In this document: piece after piece, positions 35,531 through 46,428 of the stretch | Layout of the letters: the number at the start of each line of letters is the position of its first letter | How positions within the stretch are numbered: the stretch's first letter is position 1 | Made by a program: the position numbers and the translations under genes | Source: Rahnella bruchi | Lineage (GTDB): Bacteria; Pseudomonadota; Gammaproteobacteria; Enterobacterales; Enterobacteriaceae | Reading direction: 5' to 3' | Length of the DNA stretch: 64,000 bases | NCBI RefSeq assembly: GCF_003614975.1 | Contig: NZ_QZWI01000012.1 | Location: 62,001-126,000, forward strand | Notes under the pieces: generated by a model | The model's database searches: none | What the model saw: only the letters and a program-made list of their open reading frames with translations | What the model was told of the DNA's origin: nothing

Positions 35531-38500
35531 ATGTCTACTTTCTTTATTAACCGCCCCATATTCGCCTGGGTTGTCGCCATCGTCATCATGATCGCCGGTG
35601 CGCTGTCGATTATGAAACTGCCGATAAACCAGTACCCGAATATCGCGCCTCCGGCGATTTCCGTCAGCGTCACTTATCCGGGTGCCTCGGCGGAAACGGC
35701 GCAGAACACCGTGGTTCAGGTCATCGAACAGCAACTGAACGGGCTGGATAACCTGCGCTACATCGAATCGCAAAGTAACAGCGACGGCAGCGCCACTATT
35801 ATTGCCACCTTCGATCAGGGAACTAACCCGGATATCGCGCAGGTTCAGGTGCAGAACAAAGTCTCACTGGCCGAGTCGCAGTTGCCGACCGAAGTGGTCA
35901 ATCAGGGGATACGCATTGCCAAATATCAGGCCAACTTCATGCTGCTGGTCAGCCTGATTTCGACCGATGGCAAAATGAGTAACTCGGATCTGAGTAACCT
36001 GCTGGTCACTAAACTGGAAGATCCGATCGTGCGTACCAAAGGCGTCGGTGACTTTCTGGTGCTCGGTTCAGAGTACGCAATGCGTATCTGGCTCGATCCG
36101 GCAAAACTGTATAAATATCAGCTGATCCCAAGTGATGTCAGCGCGGCGATTGAAGCGCAAAACGTGCAGGTGTCCTCCGGTTCCCTCGGCGGTCTGCCGA
36201 CGGTCAAAGACAGTAAAGTCAGCGCCACCATCATCGGGAAAACCCGTTTCGACAGCATTAATCAGTTCAAAAACGTGCTGCTGAAAGTGAATGCCGACGG
36301 TTCTCAGGTGCGTCTGAGTGATGTCGGGAATGTGGATCTGGGGCCGGAAAGTTATTCGATTTCCTCCACCTTTAACGGCAGACCGTCTACCGCTATCGCC
36401 CTGCGTCTGGCGAGCGGCGCGAACGTACTGGATACCGACAAAGCGGTGAAAGCCACCGTTGCCGGGCTGGAAGATTCCCTGCCAGCTGGCGTGAAAGTGG
36501 AGTTCCCATACCAGACCGCGCCGGTGGTTAGCGCGTCCATTGAAGAAGTGGTGAAAACACTGATCGAAGCCATCGTGCTGGTGTTCTGCGTGATGTTGCT
36601 GTTCCTGCAAAACCTGCGCGCGACACTGGTTACCACGCTGGTGGTGCCAGTCGTTCTGCTCGGTACTTTCGGTATTCTGGCGGCTGCGGGGTATTCCATT
36701 AACACCCTGACGATGTTCGGCATGGTGCTGGCCATCGGCCTGCTGGTGGATGACGCCATCGTAGTGGTGGAAAACGTCGAACGTGTGATGACGGAAGATA
36801 AGCTGTCGCCGAAAGAAGCCACCATCAAATCGATGAAGCAAATTCAGGGCGCGCTGTTTGGTATCGCGCTGGTGCTCTCAGCCGTATTAGTGCCGATGGC
36901 GTTCTTCGGCGGTTCGACCGGGATTATCTACCGTCAGTTCTCCATCACCATCGTTTCTGCGATGGCGCTTTCGGTACTGATGGCGCTGATTTTCACCCCG
37001 GCGCTGTGTGCCACCATCATCAGACACAACGACGAGGAAAAATCGCAGAAAGGGTTCGCAGGCTGGTTCAACCGTAACTTCGACAAAGGCGCGATGCGCT
37101 ACACCCGCGCCGTCGGAACAGTTATCTCCCGCCGCCGTCTGTTCATGTGCATCTATTTGCTGATCGTGATCGCCACCGGGTTTATGTTCACCCGCGTGCC
37201 GACCACTTTTCTGCCGGATGAAGATCAGGGCGTGATGCTGGTTCAGGCCACCCTGCCTGCCAACGCCTCGGCGGAGCGCACCCAGCAGGTGCTGGACAAC
37301 GTGCGTGAATACCTGATGTCCCAGGAAGGCGGCATTGTCTCCTCGGTGTTCACCGCTAACGGTTTCAGCTTTGCCGGACGTGGTCAAAACGTCGGTATCG
37401 CTTTCGTGCAGCTGAAAACCTGGGCGAAACGTCCGGACGCTGCGCAGAAAGTTCAGGCGCTGGCCGGGCGTGCGATGGCGCATTTCGCCACCATCAAAGA
37501 CGCCCGCGTGTTTGCTTTCGTTCCGCCCGCGGTGATGGAACTGGGTAACGCCACCGGTTTCGACTTCTTCCTGCAAGACACCAACGGCAAGGGTCACGCA
37601 GCCCTGATGGCAGCGCGTAATCAGTTTCTGCAAATGGCCTCACAGGACAAACGTCTGACCGCTGTACGTCCGAACGGAATGGAAGATGAGCCGCAATATC
37701 AGCTTGAAATTGACGATGAACGCGCGCAGGCGCTGGGTCTGAGCCTCGACGACATCAATAATACGTTGTCGGCGGCCTGGGGTTCGGCCTACGTGAATCA
37801 GTTCATGTACAACAACCGCGTTAAGCGCGTTTATATCCAGGGCAAGGCGGCTTCCCGCGTCACGCCGGAAGATCTGAACAACTGGTATTTCCGTAATTCC
37901 AGCGGCGATATGGTGCCGTGGAGCGCCTTCGGCAGCGGTAAATGGGTGTACGGCTCACCGCGTTACGAGCGTTTCAACGGTGTGTCTTCCGTCGAGCTGA
38001 TGGGCGCACCGGCACCGGGCTACAGCTCGGGCGACGCCAACGAAGCAGTCATGGAAATCGCGGCCAAACTGCCACCGGGCTACAAAGTGGCATGGCACGG
38101 CCTGAGCTATGAAGAAAAACTTTCCGGATCACAAACCCCGGCGCTTTATAGCCTGTCGATGATCGTGGTGTTCCTGTGCCTGGCGGCGCTGTATGAGAGC
38201 TGGTCGATTCCGTTTTCGGTCATGCTGGTAGTTCCGCTGGGGATCTTAGGCACCATCGGCGCCGTGCTGCTGCGCGGGTTGTCGAATGACGTCTTCTTCC
38301 AGGTCGGCCTGTTAACCACCGTCGGGCTGGCGGCGAAAAACGCCATATTGATTGTCGAGTTTGCCAAAGAGCTGCATGAGAACGAAGGAATGTCGGTGAC
38401 GGAAGCGGCTATCGAAGCGGCCAAGCTGCGTATCCGGCCAATCATCATGACCTCAATGGCCTTTATCCTCGGCGTCTTCCCGCTGACGATTTCCAGCGGC

Positions 38501-38680
38501 GCGGGCGCGGGCAGCCAGCACTCCATCGGTACCGCCGTGGTCGGCGGGATGATTACGGCGACCTTCCTCGCGATTTTCTTCGTGCCGATGTTCTACGTCA
38601 CGATTGTGAATCTGTTCACCCGAAAATCGAAAAAACAAGAAAAAGCGCTTCCTGCGTCTGAGGCAACACACCATGAATAA
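35531..38680 (+). CDS. RND multidrug efflux pump (AcrB/MexB family, HAE1)
   Basis: A 1049-residue proton-driven trimeric inner-membrane pump, the usual length. [20 protein letters not shown] is transmembrane helix 1. [20 protein letters not shown] holds the two Asp of the proton relay (about 408), and [20 protein letters not shown] holds the relay Lys (about 940). [16 protein letters not shown] and [10 protein letters not shown]-type motifs also match AcrB. Unlike acrAB it has its own outer-membrane gene, overlapping the pump's stop by 8 bases. Substrates are probably amphiphilic drugs; none can be specified. Confidence 0.95.
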   Translation: MSTFFINRPIFAWVVAIVIMIAGALSIMKLPINQYPNIAPPAISVSVTYPGASAETAQNTVVQVIEQQLNGLDNLRYIESQSNSDGSATIIATFDQGTNPDIAQVQVQNKVSLAESQLPTEVVNQGIRIAKYQANFMLLVSLISTDGKMSNSDLSNLLVTKLEDPIVRTKGVGDFLVLGSEYAMRIWLDPAKLYKYQLIPSDVSAAIEAQNVQVSSGSLGGLPTVKDSKVSATIIGKTRFDSINQFKNVLLKVNADGSQVRLSDVGNVDLGPESYSISSTFNGRPSTAIALRLASGANVLDTDKAVKATVAGLEDSLPAGVKVEFPYQTAPVVSASIEEVVKTLIEAIVLVFCVMLLFLQNLRATLVTTLVVPVVLLGTFGILAAAGYSINTLTMFGMVLAIGLLVDDAIVVVENVERVMTEDKLSPKEATIKSMKQIQGALFGIALVLSAVLVPMAFFGGSTGIIYRQFSITIVSAMALSVLMALIFTPALCATIIRHNDEEKSQKGFAGWFNRNFDKGAMRYTRAVGTVISRRRLFMCIYLLIVIATGFMFTRVPTTFLPDEDQGVMLVQATLPANASAERTQQVLDNVREYLMSQEGGIVSSVFTANGFSFAGRGQNVGIAFVQLKTWAKRPDAAQKVQALAGRAMAHFATIKDARVFAFVPPAVMELGNATGFDFFLQDTNGKGHAALMAARNQFLQMASQDKRLTAVRPNGMEDEPQYQLEIDDERAQALGLSLDDINNTLSAAWGSAYVNQFMYNNRVKRVYIQGKAASRVTPEDLNNWYFRNSSGDMVPWSAFGSGKWVYGSPRYERFNGVSSVELMGAPAPGYSSGDANEAVMEIAAKLPPGYKVAWHGLSYEEKLSGSQTPALYSLSMIVVFLCLAALYESWSIPFSVMLVVPLGILGTIGAVLLRGLSNDVFFQVGLLTTVGLAAKNAILIVEFAKELHENEGMSVTEAAIEAAKLRIRPIIMTSMAFILGVFPLTISSGAGAGSQHSIGTAVVGGMITATFLAIFFVPMFYVTIVNLFTRKSKKQEKALPASEATHHE

Positions 38681-40076
38681 ACCGCATTTCGCGCTGTCAC
38701 TTATCGGCGCGTTTTCACTCACCCTGCTGGCGGGCTGTACGATGGAACCGCATTATCAGCGCCCTGCGTTACCGGTCGCCAGCAACTGGGACGGTGCCAA
38801 AACCGGCGCCGCAGAGGATATCGGCTGGAAAGCATTCTTCAATGAACCGGCGATGAACCAGCTGATTGACCTGTCCCTGAAGAACAACCGCGACCTTCGG
38901 GTCGCGGCGTTAAACGTTGATACTGCACGCGCCGCTTTCCAGATTGACCGCGCGGCCCTGCTGCCGACACTCGACGCCAGCGCCGGTGAAACCAACCAGC
39001 ATCTGCCGGGCGGACTGTATTCGACGCAAAACACCGGGCCGGTGACGTATCAGCAATACAGCGCCAATCTGGGTGTGACATCTTATGAAGTTGACCTGTT
39101 TGGTCGCGTGCGCAGTCTGCGTGATCAGGGGCTGGAAACGTATCTCGCGACAGAGGCGACGCAGCGCGCGACGCAAATCTCGCTGGTGTCTGAAGTCGCT
39201 TCCGGATACCTGAGTCTGGCGGCGGATAACGATCTGCTGAAGCTGGCGATTAACACCGCCAACAGCCAGAACAAATCCTACGAACTGACCAGACGCAGTT
39301 ACGATTCCGGCATCAGCACCTCGCAGGATCTGGTGCAGGCCGAAACCACGGTGCGCGCAGCACAGGCCGATATTGCGCAGTACACCCGCCAGGTTCGACA
39401 GGATGTGAACGCGCTGACCTTGCTGGTCGGAACAACTATTCCGCAGAGTCTGCTGGCCAACGCCACCCTGCAACAGAACTGGAAATTCCCGCAGACACCG
39501 GCCGGTTTGCCATCTGACCTGCTGACCCGTCGTCCGGATATCATCGCGGCGGAACATACGCTGAAAGCGGCTAACGCTAACATCGGCGCGGCGCGTGCGG
39601 CGTTCTTCCCGAGCATCACGCTGACCGGCACCGCCGGTTCAGAAAGCGGCAGCCTGAGCAAACTATTCGACGGCGGCACCGGCGCGTGGTCATTTATGCC
39701 TTCAATCAATATCCCGATCTTCGACGGCGGCGTGAATCAGGCCAACCTCGACATCGCCAGGGACACCAAAAAAATTGACGTCGCCAACTATGAAAAAGCG
39801 ATTCAGACGGCGTTCAAAGAAGTGTCCGACGGCTTAGCCGGTCAGGCGACCTACAAAGACGAACTGCTGGCCCGCCAGCAGGACGCCGACGCCAACCAGC
39901 GCAACTACGATCTTTCGCAGATGCGCTTCAAAGGCGGTGTCGACAACTATCTGAGCGTACTGGTCGCGCAACGCTCCCTGTACTCCGCCCAGCAAACGCT
40001 GATCACCACCCAGCTTGCCCAACTGAATCAGGACATCAGTTTGTATAAGGCGTTGGGCGGGGGATGGAAGGAGTAA
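38673..40076 (+). CDS. Outer-membrane efflux lipoprotein (OprM/NodT family)
   Basis: A 467-residue TolC-family channel. The signal [22 protein letters not shown] has a lipobox with Cys22. The mature part begins [17 protein letters not shown], the NodT-type start. Two tandem outer-membrane-efflux repeats follow ([55 protein letters not shown]). It overlaps the pump gene by 8 bases, so it is coupled. It completes a MexAB-OprM-like system. Confidence 0.93.
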   Translation: MNKPHFALSLIGAFSLTLLAGCTMEPHYQRPALPVASNWDGAKTGAAEDIGWKAFFNEPAMNQLIDLSLKNNRDLRVAALNVDTARAAFQIDRAALLPTLDASAGETNQHLPGGLYSTQNTGPVTYQQYSANLGVTSYEVDLFGRVRSLRDQGLETYLATEATQRATQISLVSEVASGYLSLAADNDLLKLAINTANSQNKSYELTRRSYDSGISTSQDLVQAETTVRAAQADIAQYTRQVRQDVNALTLLVGTTIPQSLLANATLQQNWKFPQTPAGLPSDLLTRRPDIIAAEHTLKAANANIGAARAAFFPSITLTGTAGSESGSLSKLFDGGTGAWSFMPSINIPIFDGGVNQANLDIARDTKKIDVANYEKAIQTAFKEVSDGLAGQATYKDELLARQQDADANQRNYDLSQMRFKGGVDNYLSVLVAQRSLYSAQQTLITTQLAQLNQDISLYKALGGGWKE

Positions 40077-40091
40077 GGTTTTGAGTGAATG

Positions 40092-40118
40092 GAAACGCCG
40101 GCGGAAGTCGGCGTTTTT
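40092..40118 (+). terminator. Terminator after the first RND operon
   Basis: AAACGCCG (40093-40100) pairs with CGGCGTTT (40109-40116) around an 8-base loop, with the U-tract continuing TTTGTTT. Confidence 0.8.
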
Positions 40119-40134
40119 GTTTAAGAGAACAGAC

Positions 40135-40487
40135 TCACCAGCGCAGACTGTTTTTAAGTTGTTCAATACTATCCGCCGTGAACATACCCTTCTGATTCTT
40201 CATTTCTCGAACCGCCTGTTGCGTCAGCTTATTCCCACGTAGAACTTTCTCCACCAGCTCCCCCCGCGCATCAAAATAACGGCTCGGCCAGATCACGCTC
40301 GGATGCACATCCAGCGCCTGTGCAATCACCTTATCCCCTTCGACCACGACCGCGACAGCGCATTCGATAACGTCGATGAACTCAATCCCACACTGCGCGA
40401 TACCGCTGCCAGCGTCGTACCCCGTTTACGCAATGCCGCAATGATGTCTGCCTGATGCCAGTCGGTATGATTCTGTGATTTGTTCAT
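40135..40487 (-). pseudogene. Ner/SfsB-type DNA-binding regulator, frameshifted
   Basis: From ATG 40487 (AAAGGA upstream) the frame reads MNKSQNHTDWHQADIIAALR, then KRGTTLAAVSRSVGLSSSTL and SNALSRSWSKG, the helix-turn-helix of the Ner/Nlp/SfsB family of Mu-like phages and enterobacteria. The expected continuation DKVIAQALDVHPSVIWPSRY is in another frame. The shift is at a run of four Cs (plus strand 40335-40338) where five would restore it. The second part ends at 40135. Either a decayed gene or a sequencing error in a homopolymer. An intact copy would be about 117 residues. Confidence 0.8.
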
Positions 40488-40838
40488 GGAGGATCCTTTC
40501 CTGAGTGATGAGTAAATAAAACGTCTACGCAGGAAGAGTAAACCGGCAGAAGAATTATCCCAAAACGGGATAAACGCTAAGGGAGGATAATCAAGTTATT
40601 GATAGATAAGATGAAATGTAATATTGAAGAGATAGCTGACTAAATACTGATAAAAAATTATTTTGGTGGGAATTTTTACTCCGCGTAGCCATTAATACCC
40701 CACCCCAACCCTCCCCTTCGCAGGGGAGGGAGCTGACCCAGTTTCTACTCCAACCCCTGCAACAGAGGCGGAGCCGATCGGGCTTTTAACTCCTCCTCCT
40801 GCGAAGGGGGAGGTTGGGAGGGGGTTTTACAAATAAAA
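40488..40838. repeat. Intergenic segment with two GC-rich palindromes
   Basis: No gene is visible. Two members of the dispersed family lie here: 40709-40730 (CCCTCCCC TTCGCA GGGGAGGG) with ATACCCCACCCCAA before it, and 40788-40830 (CTCCTCCTGCGAAGGGGGAG then GTTGGGAGGGGGTTTT). They form a head-to-head pair like the one after IIA, right beside the DUF559 gene. Confidence 0.65.
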
Positions 40839-41207
40839 TCAGAAAGTTAACATTGTCTTCCGTTGTGCAATTTCACATCGCAAATGTTCAAGAATTTCAG
40901 GTAATTCCTGCATAACCTGAAGATTCGTAAACCGGATAACTTTCATTCCCGAATCACAAAGAAACTCCGTTCTGATTTTATCCGCTGCCATCCCTTTCTC
41001 ACTGAAATGACTTTCACCATCAAGCTCAACAACAAGCGAAATTTCCGGGGCGTAAAAATCCACAATGTAGCGCCCGATCCCATGCTGACGGCGAAATTTA
41101 ACACCCAGCGTTTTGCAACGAATCGCCTGCCATAAAACAAACTCTGGATAAGTGAGATTTCCTCGCAGACCTTTGCGTAATTCTTTCTGTTTTGAATCGT
41201 TGAACAT
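40839..41207 (-). CDS. DUF559 endonuclease-like protein
   Basis: A 122-residue protein of the DUF559/Vsr-like PD-(D/E)XK group. Typical residues are LTYPEFVLWQAIRCKTLGVK, FRRQHGIGRYIVDFYAPE (catalytic Asp in VDFY) and LVVELDGESHF (Glu-Leu-Asp), then VIRFTNLQV. No domain other than the nuclease-like fold is present, and the biological role of these small proteins is unknown. It is bounded on both sides by GC-rich palindromes (40788-40830 and 41243-41264). Confidence 0.85.
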   Translation of the reverse strand: MFNDSKQKELRKGLRGNLTYPEFVLWQAIRCKTLGVKFRRQHGIGRYIVDFYAPEISLVVELDGESHFSEKGMAADKIRTEFLCDSGMKVIRFTNLQVMQELPEILEHLRCEIAQRKTMLTF

Positions 41208-41242
41208 GCCACCACCGACTTGTCTTGAATACCCACACTCAA

Positions 41243-41264
41243 CCTCCCCCTTGGCAGGAGGAGG
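41243..41264. repeat. GC-rich palindrome upstream of the DUF559 gene
   Basis: CTCCCCC TTGGC AGGAGGAG, a degenerate member of the dispersed family. The rest of 41208-41592 is AT-rich with no gene visible. Confidence 0.55.
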
Positions 41265-41592
41265 AGCTGTACTGAATGTATCTGCAAATACGGCGATAAT
41301 ATTTTTCCCGCACCTTTTCTGCGGCCATCATTCCAATATCTTAATATTCACGCATTTTCGCCTGCCGTCACACCGGCTAATTATTTATATTAAGCCCGTT
41401 AAACTATTTAGATGTTTTATGAGTGAAAAAATAAGTAAATCAAAGCCCCCACCGCGTTTATTTTAATAAGGTGAAGCGTCCAGATGTATGTTTGCTTGAT
41501 AACTTCCGTTATCGAATGAATATGTAAGAAAGTGAATGACTCATGCGATCATCACAAACGCAAAGAGTGCAGGAACCAAAAAATTGCGTTTC

Positions 41593-41703
41593 TTAAGAAC
41601 CCGTTCTTTTCGCATAACCTACACCTGGCTTTAACCAGAAGTGATCTTTTGGAGCGCCACCATCATCTTTAAGCCATAAGTAAGCGGGTATAGCTATTTT
41701 CAT
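41593..41703 (-). pseudogene. Short ORF beginning like T6SS Hcp
   Basis: A 36-residue ORF. MKIAIPAYLWLKDDGGAPKD matches the first ~17 residues of enterobacterial Hcp (AIPAYLWLKDDGGADIKG), the type VI secretion tube protein. The rest, HFWLKPGVGYAKRTGS, does not match Hcp and stops at once; Hcp is normally ~160 residues. GGAG lies 7 bases before the ATG, so the ribosome site is retained. Probably a truncated hcp head joined to foreign sequence. No other T6SS gene is in the window. Confidence 0.55.
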
Positions 41704-41861
41704 ATTTTTACTCCGCCTTGAGTAAATCGACTTACACTAATTTAAACGAATTAATGAAAACAATAATTTCCCGCATCAATATAAACCTACAGGCCATAAT
41801 CAATTTGGCCAGAAACTATTTTCTTGTTTACCTCCTTGGTGTAGAGATCATTCAAACTCTC

Positions 41862-43310
41862 CTACTTACCCACATCTCCGTTCCAGCCGCCGCCCAGCGC
41901 GGCGATCAGCTTGACGCTGGTGACCATCTGGGTGCTGACCAGTGACAGGACGCTTTGCTGTTGCGTCAGACTGGTGTTCTCGGTTGTGGCGACATCCAGA
42001 TAATCGATCATCCCGGCCTGATACTGGTTGTTGGTGACGCGCGCGGATTCTTTGGCGGAATCGGCGGCGTTCTGACGGGCGACACGTTCGCTGTCCAGCG
42101 TATGCAGTTCGACCAGATAATCTTCCACTTCCTGCATCGCGGTTAACACGCTCTGGCGATAGCCGGCGACGTCGGCGTCATACGCGGCTTCGGCCTGCGC
42201 CACTTTGCCGCGCGTGGACCCGAAATCCAGTACCGTCTGGCTGAGTTCGGGGCCTAAAGACCAGACGCGGTTCGGCAACGAGAACAAATTATGGAATGCG
42301 GAGCTGGCGAAACCGCCGCTGGCGCTCAGGGTCAGATCCGGATAGTACGCGGCAGTTGCCACACCGACTGCGGCGTTGGATGAGGCCATGGTGCGTTCGG
42401 CAGCGGCAATATCAGGACGGCGCTGCAACAGCTGCGACGGAATCGCATCCGGCATCGCAGGCAGGTTTAGTTTGACGTCGCGTGCGGCGAGGCTGAACTG
42501 CGCCGGTGGTTTGCCGATCAGCACGGCGATAGCATGCTCCAGTTGGGCGCGCTGCCATTGAAGATCCAGCGCCGAAGCTTTAGTGCTTTCCAGCTGAGTC
42601 TGCGCCTGTGCCAGCGTGGCGCGTGAGGTGTTACCTCCTTCGTACTGATTCTGGATCACCGTCAGGTAACGCTGATAGGCATCGATACTTTGCTTATATA
42701 ACGCAATTTGCTGATCCATCACCCGCAGCTGGAAATAATCCTGCGCCAGTTCGGATTGCGCACTGAGCGTCGCATCAGCCAGATCGGCCTTGCTGGCCTG
42801 CGCGCTGGCGTCCTGTTCTTCTGCCGTACGGCGCAGTTTGCCCCATAGATCCAGCTCCCAGCTGGCACTCAGTTCTGCTGTTTGTTTGTTAGTGGCGGAC
42901 GTCGAGGTACCGCTGCGCGTGCTGCCAGCCGTTGCATCCACAGAAGGATATAAGTCGGAACGCGCCTGCGTCACCAGCGCTTGCGCCTGACGATATTGCG
43001 CGGCGTACTGCGCGACGTTCTGGTTGGAAATCTGCACCTGCGTCAGCAACGATGAGAGCTCAGGATCCTGATACACTGACCACCATTCGCCTCTGGGCTG
43101 ATTGTCTTTCGGGATCGCCGCCGTCCAGCCTTTGGCCTCTTTAAATGCCGTGGGCATAGCAACGTCCGGCCGCTGGTAATCAGGGCCGACAGTACAGGCG
43201 CTGACCAGAAGTGCCAGCGCCAGCGGAGCAAGACGGAACACCATAGAACGTGTTTTTTGCAGAGTCATCAGATTCGCTTCAGGGTAATGAGTTTCAGTGT
43301 GATCAGTCAT
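41862..43310 (-). CDS. Outer-membrane efflux lipoprotein of the MdtABC-type operon (NodT family)
   Basis: A 482-residue TolC-family outer-membrane factor. A signal with lipobox LLVSAC (Cys39 from the chosen start) is followed by TVGPDYQRPDVAMPTAFKEA. Two efflux repeats are seen: WELDLWGKLRRTAEEQDASA and RRPDIAAAERTMASSNAAVG, then LDFGSTRGKVAQAEAAYDAD. The start at 43310 has GGAGG upstream and overlaps the mdtC stop by 8 bases; an internal ATG 14 codons later is an alternative. E. coli mdtABC relies on TolC instead; a dedicated channel is the arrangement of Pseudomonas muxABC-opmB. Confidence 0.9.
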   Translation of the reverse strand: MTDHTETHYPEANLMTLQKTRSMVFRLAPLALALLVSACTVGPDYQRPDVAMPTAFKEAKGWTAAIPKDNQPRGEWWSVYQDPELSSLLTQVQISNQNVAQYAAQYRQAQALVTQARSDLYPSVDATAGSTRSGTSTSATNKQTAELSASWELDLWGKLRRTAEEQDASAQASKADLADATLSAQSELAQDYFQLRVMDQQIALYKQSIDAYQRYLTVIQNQYEGGNTSRATLAQAQTQLESTKASALDLQWQRAQLEHAIAVLIGKPPAQFSLAARDVKLNLPAMPDAIPSQLLQRRPDIAAAERTMASSNAAVGVATAAYYPDLTLSASGGFASSAFHNLFSLPNRVWSLGPELSQTVLDFGSTRGKVAQAEAAYDADVAGYRQSVLTAMQEVEDYLVELHTLDSERVARQNAADSAKESARVTNNQYQAGMIDYLDVATTENTSLTQQQSVLSLVSTQMVTSVKLIAALGGGWNGDVGK

Positions 43311-46300
43311 GAGAACTGGCCTCCGGAGGCGTCGCGTTAGGACGCAGGCGGTGCCACAGACGATGCGTTGCGCGGCTGGTGCGATCCATATACAGGTAAA
43401 CGACCGGCGTGGTGAATAAGGTCAGGATCTGACTCAGCGCCAATCCGCCTGCAATCGCCAGCCCCAGCGGACTGCGCAGATCCGCGTCGCCTCCGCTGCC
43501 CAGCGCCAGTGGCAATGCGCCGAAGAACGCGGCCAGCGTGGTCATCAGGATCGGGCGAAAACGCATCAGACACGCCTGGGTGATCGCCTGTTGCGGCGTC
43601 AGGCCGAGCCGCCTTTCGGCGTCGAGTGCGAAGTCGATCATCATGATCGCATTCTTTTTCACGATGCCGATCAGTAGCAGGATCCCGATCAGTGCGATCA
43701 CCGTCAGTTGCGTCCCCGTCACCAGCATCAGCAACAGCGCGCCAAGCCCGGCGGACGGCAGCGTGGAAAGAATCGTCAGCGGATGAATATAACTTTCATA
43801 CAGCACGCCGAGCACAATATAGACCGCCGCCAGCGCCGCCAGAATCAGCCACGGCATAGAGCTGGCCAGTGCCTGAAACGCCTGTGCGGTACCGGCATAA
43901 CTGCCATGCACGGTATCCGGCAAACCAATCTGCGCCATCGTCGTTTTCAGTGCGGCCTGCGCATCTTCCAGCGCATAACCGTCGGCAAGGTTAAACGCAA
44001 TGGTCGTGGTCGCCGTCTGCCCCTGATGGGAAACCGACAGCGGCGCATTGGCTCCGCTGAACGTGGCGAAAGCCGACAGCGGCACCTGATTACCGGAATC
44101 AGTTACGACATACAGCTGATGCAGGACATCGGGATTACTGGTGTAGTCAGACGTCAGATTCATCACCACGTGATACTGGTTCAGCGTTTTGTAAATGGTG
44201 GCTACCTGCCGCTGGCTAAAGGAGTTATTAAGCAGCGTGTCGATCATTTTCACGTTCACGCCGAGCTGAGTCGCGCGATCCCGGTCGATATTAAGCATGA
44301 TCTCCTGACCGCCGGTCTGCGCATCGGAATCCACACCGGTCAGTTGCGGCAATTTTGCCAGCGCTTTCTGCACTTTCGGCGCCCATTCACGCAGCACGGA
44401 AAGATCGTCAGATTGCAGGCTGTACTGATACTGCGCATTGGCGCTGCGTCCGCCGATATGCAGATCTTGCGCGGCCATCAGGAACAGCTGCGCGCCCGGT
44501 TCTTTGCCGGTCGCCATCATCAGACGGTTGGCGACCTGATTAGCCGTCGCAGTGCGTTTGTCGAAATCTTTCAGACGTACGAAGAACGTTGCGGTGTTAC
44601 GTGATCCAAAACCGCCGCTGCCCGCCGAACTCATCACGGCATCCACCGCCGGATCGTCCTGAATGATCTTACTGTATTTCAGCACCTGCGGCTGGATCGA
44701 CTGGAACGACGTGTTCTGATCCGCACGCAGCATGCCCATCAGCATGCCGGTGTCCTGATCCGGGAAGAAGCCTTTTTCGACCACGGTATAAAGATAAAAA
44801 TTAAGCAGGATCGTCAGGAACAGGCCGACCAGCGTGATCAGCTGATGGCGCATCACCCAGCCGAGCGCGGCGGAATATGCCGCCAGCAGGTTGTTCAGGC
44901 CGCGTTCAATCATGCGGTAAATGCGTGGCTGACGTTTTTCCACCGGCGGCTTGCGCTTAAGGAAACGCGCGCACAGCATCGGCGTCAGGCTCAGCGACAC
45001 CAGCATGGAGATGATCAGCGATACGCTGAGCGTGACCGCAAACTCACGGAACAGACGTCCGACGATACTGCCCATCAGCAGGATCGGAATGAAGACCGCG
45101 ATCAGAGAAAGCGTCATTGAGAGCACGGTAAAACTGACTTCCTGCGCGCCTTTCAACGCCGCCCGCACCGGCCCCAGCCCTTCCTCAATATGCCGCGTAA
45201 TATTTTCCAGCACCACGATGGCGTCATCGACCACAAAACCGGTGGAGATAATCAGCGCCATCAGCGAGAGGTTATCCAGGCTGTAGCCGAGCAGATACAT
45301 CACCGCGCAGGTGCCGATCAGGGAAACCGGCAGCGCCACGGCGGGGATCAGCACTGCGTTCCAGTTACGCAGGAACACAAACACCACCGCGATCACCAGC
45401 AGCGTGGCTTCCAGCAGCGTCATTTCGGTGTCACGCAGGGAAGCAGAAACGTTAGGCGAACGGTCGAGCGCCAGATTGAGCTGCACGTCGCCGGGCAGAC
45501 TTTCTTTCATCAGCGGCAGCGCGGCTTTGATCGCTTCGATAGTTTCCAGCATGTTCGCGCCAGCCTGGCGCGTCACGCCAATCATCACCGACGGCGTACT
45601 GTTGTAATAACCGACGTTGTATTTGTCTTCGACCGAATCATACACATTGGCGATATCGCTCAGGCGAATAGCCGAGCCGTTGATATAGGTGACGATCAGC
45701 GTTTTGTACTGCGCGGCGGTACTTTGCTGACCGTTACCCTCAATCATCCACGACTGATCTGAGCCTTGCAGCAGCCCTTTTGGCAGGTTACTGGTGCTGT
45801 CAGCGATGGCGGTGCGAATAGTGTCGAGGGAGATGCCGTAAGACGTCACCGCTTCCGGACGTAAATCGATGCGCACGCCCGGCAGCGCAGAACCCACCAG
45901 AGAAACCTGCCCGACGCCGTTCACCTGCGCGATTTTCTGTTGCAGCTGGCTCGAGGCGATATCGTAAAGTTCGCCTTTGCTGCGCGTGGCCGACGTCAGC
46001 GCCAGCATGATGATCGGCGCATCCGACGGGTTGGCTTTACGATAAGTCGGCAGCGACGGCATGCTGCTCGGCAGTAACGCACGGGAAGCGTTGATCGCCG
46101 CCTGCACGTCGCGGGCTGCACCGTTGATGTCGCGATCCAGATCGAACTGCAAAATGACGCTGGTCGAACTCTGCGAACTGCGCGAGGTCATTTCCGACAC
46201 ACCGGCGATTTGCCCGAGCGCCCTTTCCAGTGGCGTCGCCACCGTTGCCGCCATGGTTTCGGGGCTGGCACCGGGCAGACTGGCGCTGACCAGAATGGTC

Positions 46301-46428
46301 GGGAAATCCACCTGCGGCAGCGGCGCAACCGGCAGCAGGCGATACCCGAGCAAACCGAGCAGGAGTATCGCCAGCGTCAGCAGCATCGTGGCGACCGGAC
46401 GGAAAATGAAGAAACGCGAAATATTCAT
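43303..46428 (-). CDS. mdtC: RND efflux pump subunit MdtC
   Basis: A 1041-residue RND protein, close to E. coli MdtC along its length. FIFRPVATMLLTLAILLLG, LLPVAPLPQVDFPTILVSAS and VTPLERALGQIAGVSEMTSR-like blocks are present. STGFVVDDAIVVLENITRHI has the relay Asp pair; [20 protein letters not shown] has the Lys. It forms a heteromeric pump with MdtB. It follows mdtB directly (46428/46429) and overlaps the outer-membrane gene. Confidence 0.92.
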   Translation of the reverse strand: MNISRFFIFRPVATMLLTLAILLLGLLGYRLLPVAPLPQVDFPTILVSASLPGASPETMAATVATPLERALGQIAGVSEMTSRSSQSSTSVILQFDLDRDINGAARDVQAAINASRALLPSSMPSLPTYRKANPSDAPIIMLALTSATRSKGELYDIASSQLQQKIAQVNGVGQVSLVGSALPGVRIDLRPEAVTSYGISLDTIRTAIADSTSNLPKGLLQGSDQSWMIEGNGQQSTAAQYKTLIVTYINGSAIRLSDIANVYDSVEDKYNVGYYNSTPSVMIGVTRQAGANMLETIEAIKAALPLMKESLPGDVQLNLALDRSPNVSASLRDTEMTLLEATLLVIAVVFVFLRNWNAVLIPAVALPVSLIGTCAVMYLLGYSLDNLSLMALIISTGFVVDDAIVVLENITRHIEEGLGPVRAALKGAQEVSFTVLSMTLSLIAVFIPILLMGSIVGRLFREFAVTLSVSLIISMLVSLSLTPMLCARFLKRKPPVEKRQPRIYRMIERGLNNLLAAYSAALGWVMRHQLITLVGLFLTILLNFYLYTVVEKGFFPDQDTGMLMGMLRADQNTSFQSIQPQVLKYSKIIQDDPAVDAVMSSAGSGGFGSRNTATFFVRLKDFDKRTATANQVANRLMMATGKEPGAQLFLMAAQDLHIGGRSANAQYQYSLQSDDLSVLREWAPKVQKALAKLPQLTGVDSDAQTGGQEIMLNIDRDRATQLGVNVKMIDTLLNNSFSQRQVATIYKTLNQYHVVMNLTSDYTSNPDVLHQLYVVTDSGNQVPLSAFATFSGANAPLSVSHQGQTATTTIAFNLADGYALEDAQAALKTTMAQIGLPDTVHGSYAGTAQAFQALASSMPWLILAALAAVYIVLGVLYESYIHPLTILSTLPSAGLGALLLMLVTGTQLTVIALIGILLLIGIVKKNAIMMIDFALDAERRLGLTPQQAITQACLMRFRPILMTTLAAFFGALPLALGSGGDADLRSPLGLAIAGGLALSQILTLFTTPVVYLYMDRTSRATHRLWHRLRPNATPPEASSHD

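Noticed and set aside
43708-44604. A 298-codon open frame antisense to mdtC
   Set aside because: Shadow frame; rich in Arg, Gln and His as expected from the complement of a GC-rich membrane-protein gene.
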